Source of the DNA: an uncultured Phycicoccus sp.
Lineage (GTDB): Bacteria > Actinomycetota > Actinomycetes > Actinomycetales > Dermatophilaceae
DNA: 64,000 nucleotides
Direction of reading: 5' to 3'
Assembly (NCBI RefSeq): GCF_947495705.1
Contig: NZ_CANLZR010000001.1
Coordinates: 186,001-250,000 of the forward strand
Part shown: positions 62,915 to 64,000 of the stretch, in pieces
Layout of the letters: each line of letters starts with the position of its first letter
How positions within the stretch are numbered: position 1 is the first letter of the stretch
Notes under the pieces: generated by a model
What the model was told of the DNA's origin: nothing
Seen by the model: only the letters and a program-made list of their open reading frames with translations
Database searches by the model: none
Position numbers and translations under genes: made by a program

Positions 62915-63889
62915 CTGGCCGCGGCACGCGACGTCGACCTCCCCTCCCTCGTCTCGGCGGCGCGGGAGGGGAACGCGCGTGCCGTCGCCCGGCTCATCTC
63001 CCTCGTCGAGGACGCCCACCCGGCCCTGCGCGAGCTGACGGCAGCCCTGGTGCCCCACGCCGGGCGGGCGCACGTCGTCGGGCTCACCGGCCCGCCGGGG
63101 GTGGGCAAGTCGACGACGACCAGCGCGCTCGTCGGCGCCTACCGGGCTCGTGGGCTCCGGGTCGGCGTGCTGGCCGTCGACCCCACGTCACCGTTCTCCG
63201 GCGGCGCCCTGCTCGGGGACCGGGTCCGGATGAGCGAGCACGCCGCCGACCCCGAGGTGTTCATCCGCTCGATGGCCTCCCGGGGGCACCTCGGCGGGCT
63301 GTCGTGGGCGGCCCCGGCCGCCGTCCGGGTGCTCGACGCGGCGGGGTGCGACGTCGTCCTGCTCGAGACGGTGGGGGTCGGGCAGAGCGAGGTCGAGGTG
63401 GCCGCGACGGCCGACACGACCGTCGTGCTCGTCGCGCCCGGGATGGGGGACGGGATCCAGGCGGCGAAGGCCGGCATCCTCGAGGTCGCCGACATCCTCG
63501 TCGTCAACAAGGCCGACCGGGACGGCGCCGACCGCACGGTCCGGGACCTGCGCAGCGCCGTCGCCATGGGGGAGCGCGACCGCACCGCGTGGCGCCCCCC
63601 GGTGCTGCGCACCGTCGCCACGTCGGCCACCGGCATCGCCGACCTCGTCGAGGCCGTCGACGGGCACCGCACGCACCTCGGTGTGGCGGGCCTCCGCGAC
63701 CGCCGCACCCGCCGGGCCGCCCGCGAGGTGGAGGCGCTGGCCGTCGAGATGCTCCGCGCCCGGGTGGGCCGGGTCGCCGGGGACGACCGTCTCGCGGCGC
63801 TGGCCGCCGACGTCGTCGACGGCCGGAGCGACCCCTACCGGGCGGCGGACGCCATCGTCGCCGACGGGATCAGTCCGTCGGGTCGCTGA
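62915..63889 (+). CDS. meaB: MeaB-type GTPase (B12 mutase chaperone), unusual start
   Basis: Up to 324 residues. The conserved N-terminal helix of MeaB (DVDLPSLVSAAREGNARAVA, LISLVEDAH) is encoded from about 62927, but no ATG or GTG lies in frame between 62819 and 63049. CTG 62915, with AGGG 9 nt upstream, is taken here; GTG 63050 would delete the helix but keep the P-loop. The G-domain has GLTGPPGVGKSTTTSAL, VLAVDPTSPFSGGALLGDR, VLLETVGVGQSE and VVNKADRDG. MeaB/MMAA proteins load and protect B12-dependent acyl-CoA mutases, fitting the ecm gene in this window. Confidence 0.85.
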   Translation: MAAARDVDLPSLVSAAREGNARAVARLISLVEDAHPALRELTAALVPHAGRAHVVGLTGPPGVGKSTTTSALVGAYRARGLRVGVLAVDPTSPFSGGALLGDRVRMSEHAADPEVFIRSMASRGHLGGLSWAAPAAVRVLDAAGCDVVLLETVGVGQSEVEVAATADTTVVLVAPGMGDGIQAAKAGILEVADILVVNKADRDGADRTVRDLRSAVAMGERDRTAWRPPVLRTVATSATGIADLVEAVDGHRTHLGVAGLRDRRTRRAAREVEALAVEMLRARVGRVAGDDRLAALAADVVDGRSDPYRAADAIVADGISPSGR

Positions 63890-64000
63890 GCAGGCCGGGG
63901 GGCACGAGCCCGTCGGCGGGCATGGGGTGGGGCACGCCGGCGGTGATCCGGCTGCCGTCGGCGCGGGTGCCCCCGGTCTTCGGGGTGGTCCCCAGCAGGC
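63870..64000 (-). CDS. C-terminal end of an unrecognised leftward gene (cut by window edge)
   Basis: The last 43 codons are open on the minus strand and end in TGA at 63872-63870. They read LLGTTPKTGGTRADGSRITA, then VPHPMPADGLVPPGLLSDPTD. The region is polar and Pro/Gly-rich and I do not recognise a family. The stop lies inside meaB, so the two genes overlap tail to tail by 20 bp. Coding on this strand is inferred from the open frame and from the absence of another gene here. Confidence 0.45.
   Translation of the reverse strand, partial: LLGTTPKTGGTRADGSRITAGVPHPMPADGLVPPGLLSDPTD

Overview
The window is GC-rich throughout, uses many GTG starts and is packed with 4-base start/stop overlaps. 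It carries typical actinobacterial markers: Kgd, NucS, an F420-type luciferase-like oxidoreductase, DUF2550 beside atpC, Rho with a long N-terminal insertion, and the hom-thrC-thrB-rho-rpmE-prfA-prmC-tsaC-glyA-atp order. It is chromosomal DNA of an actinomycete, most likely Micrococcales (Intrasporangiaceae-like); the genus cannot be fixed from the sequence alone. No CRISPR array, insertion sequence, prophage or rRNA operon was seen.

Layout. 1-5.2 kb: 5' part of kgd, an ABC exporter pair and two CNNM/CBS membrane proteins. 5.2-17.9 kb: the most unusual block. A leftward operon (SHOCT membrane protein, Tat-lipoprotein multicopper oxidase, beta-propeller lipoprotein) diverges from a rightward chain of ten genes: response regulator, histidine kinase, then nuoA, a NuoB/NuoD-like fusion, and nuoH-J-K-L-M-N. 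The last eight encode a complex-I-like membrane arm without nuoC, E, F, G or I. The only soluble subunit is a degenerate B-D fusion that lacks the Fe-S and NiFe cysteine motifs and carries a His/Met-rich linker. 18.0-25.1 kb: tRNA-Arg(CCG), a stand-alone receiver, argS, lysA, hom, thrC, thrB (aspartate-family amino acids). 25.3-35.3 kb: rho, a convergent GNAT/LLM pair, an orphan HATPase, rpmE, prfA, prmC, tsaC, glyA and a polyprenyl-phosphate sugar transferase. 35.3-43.4 kb: complete F1Fo ATP synthase operon atpIBEFHAGDC behind a perfect Crp/GlxR-type palindrome, then DUF2550.

43.4-64 kb: genes of the ethylmalonyl-CoA pathway and B12 metabolism are spread among other genes: PduO-type cobalamin adenosyltransferase, ethylmalonyl-CoA mutase, a tandem-fused 3-hydroxyacyl-CoA dehydrogenase, crotonyl-CoA carboxylase/reductase, methylmalonyl-CoA epimerase, acetyl-CoA acetyltransferase and a MeaB-type GTPase. 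Together they could take acetyl-CoA through acetoacetyl-, hydroxybutyryl-, crotonyl- and ethylmalonyl-CoA to methylsuccinyl-CoA and onward. Between them lie nucS, a twice-frameshifted DUF559-like gene flanked by two related palindromes, a dimethylglycine-oxidase-like fusion, an AI-2E-family permease, a GH15-like secreted protein and a phosphatase-like membrane protein.

Regulation visible in the sequence: eight genes have a TANNNT -10 box only 6-7 nt before the start codon, which suggests leaderless mRNAs. There is also a promoter/operator overlap before a STAS gene and several strong hairpins, of which the one after rho is exceptional (25 perfect base pairs).
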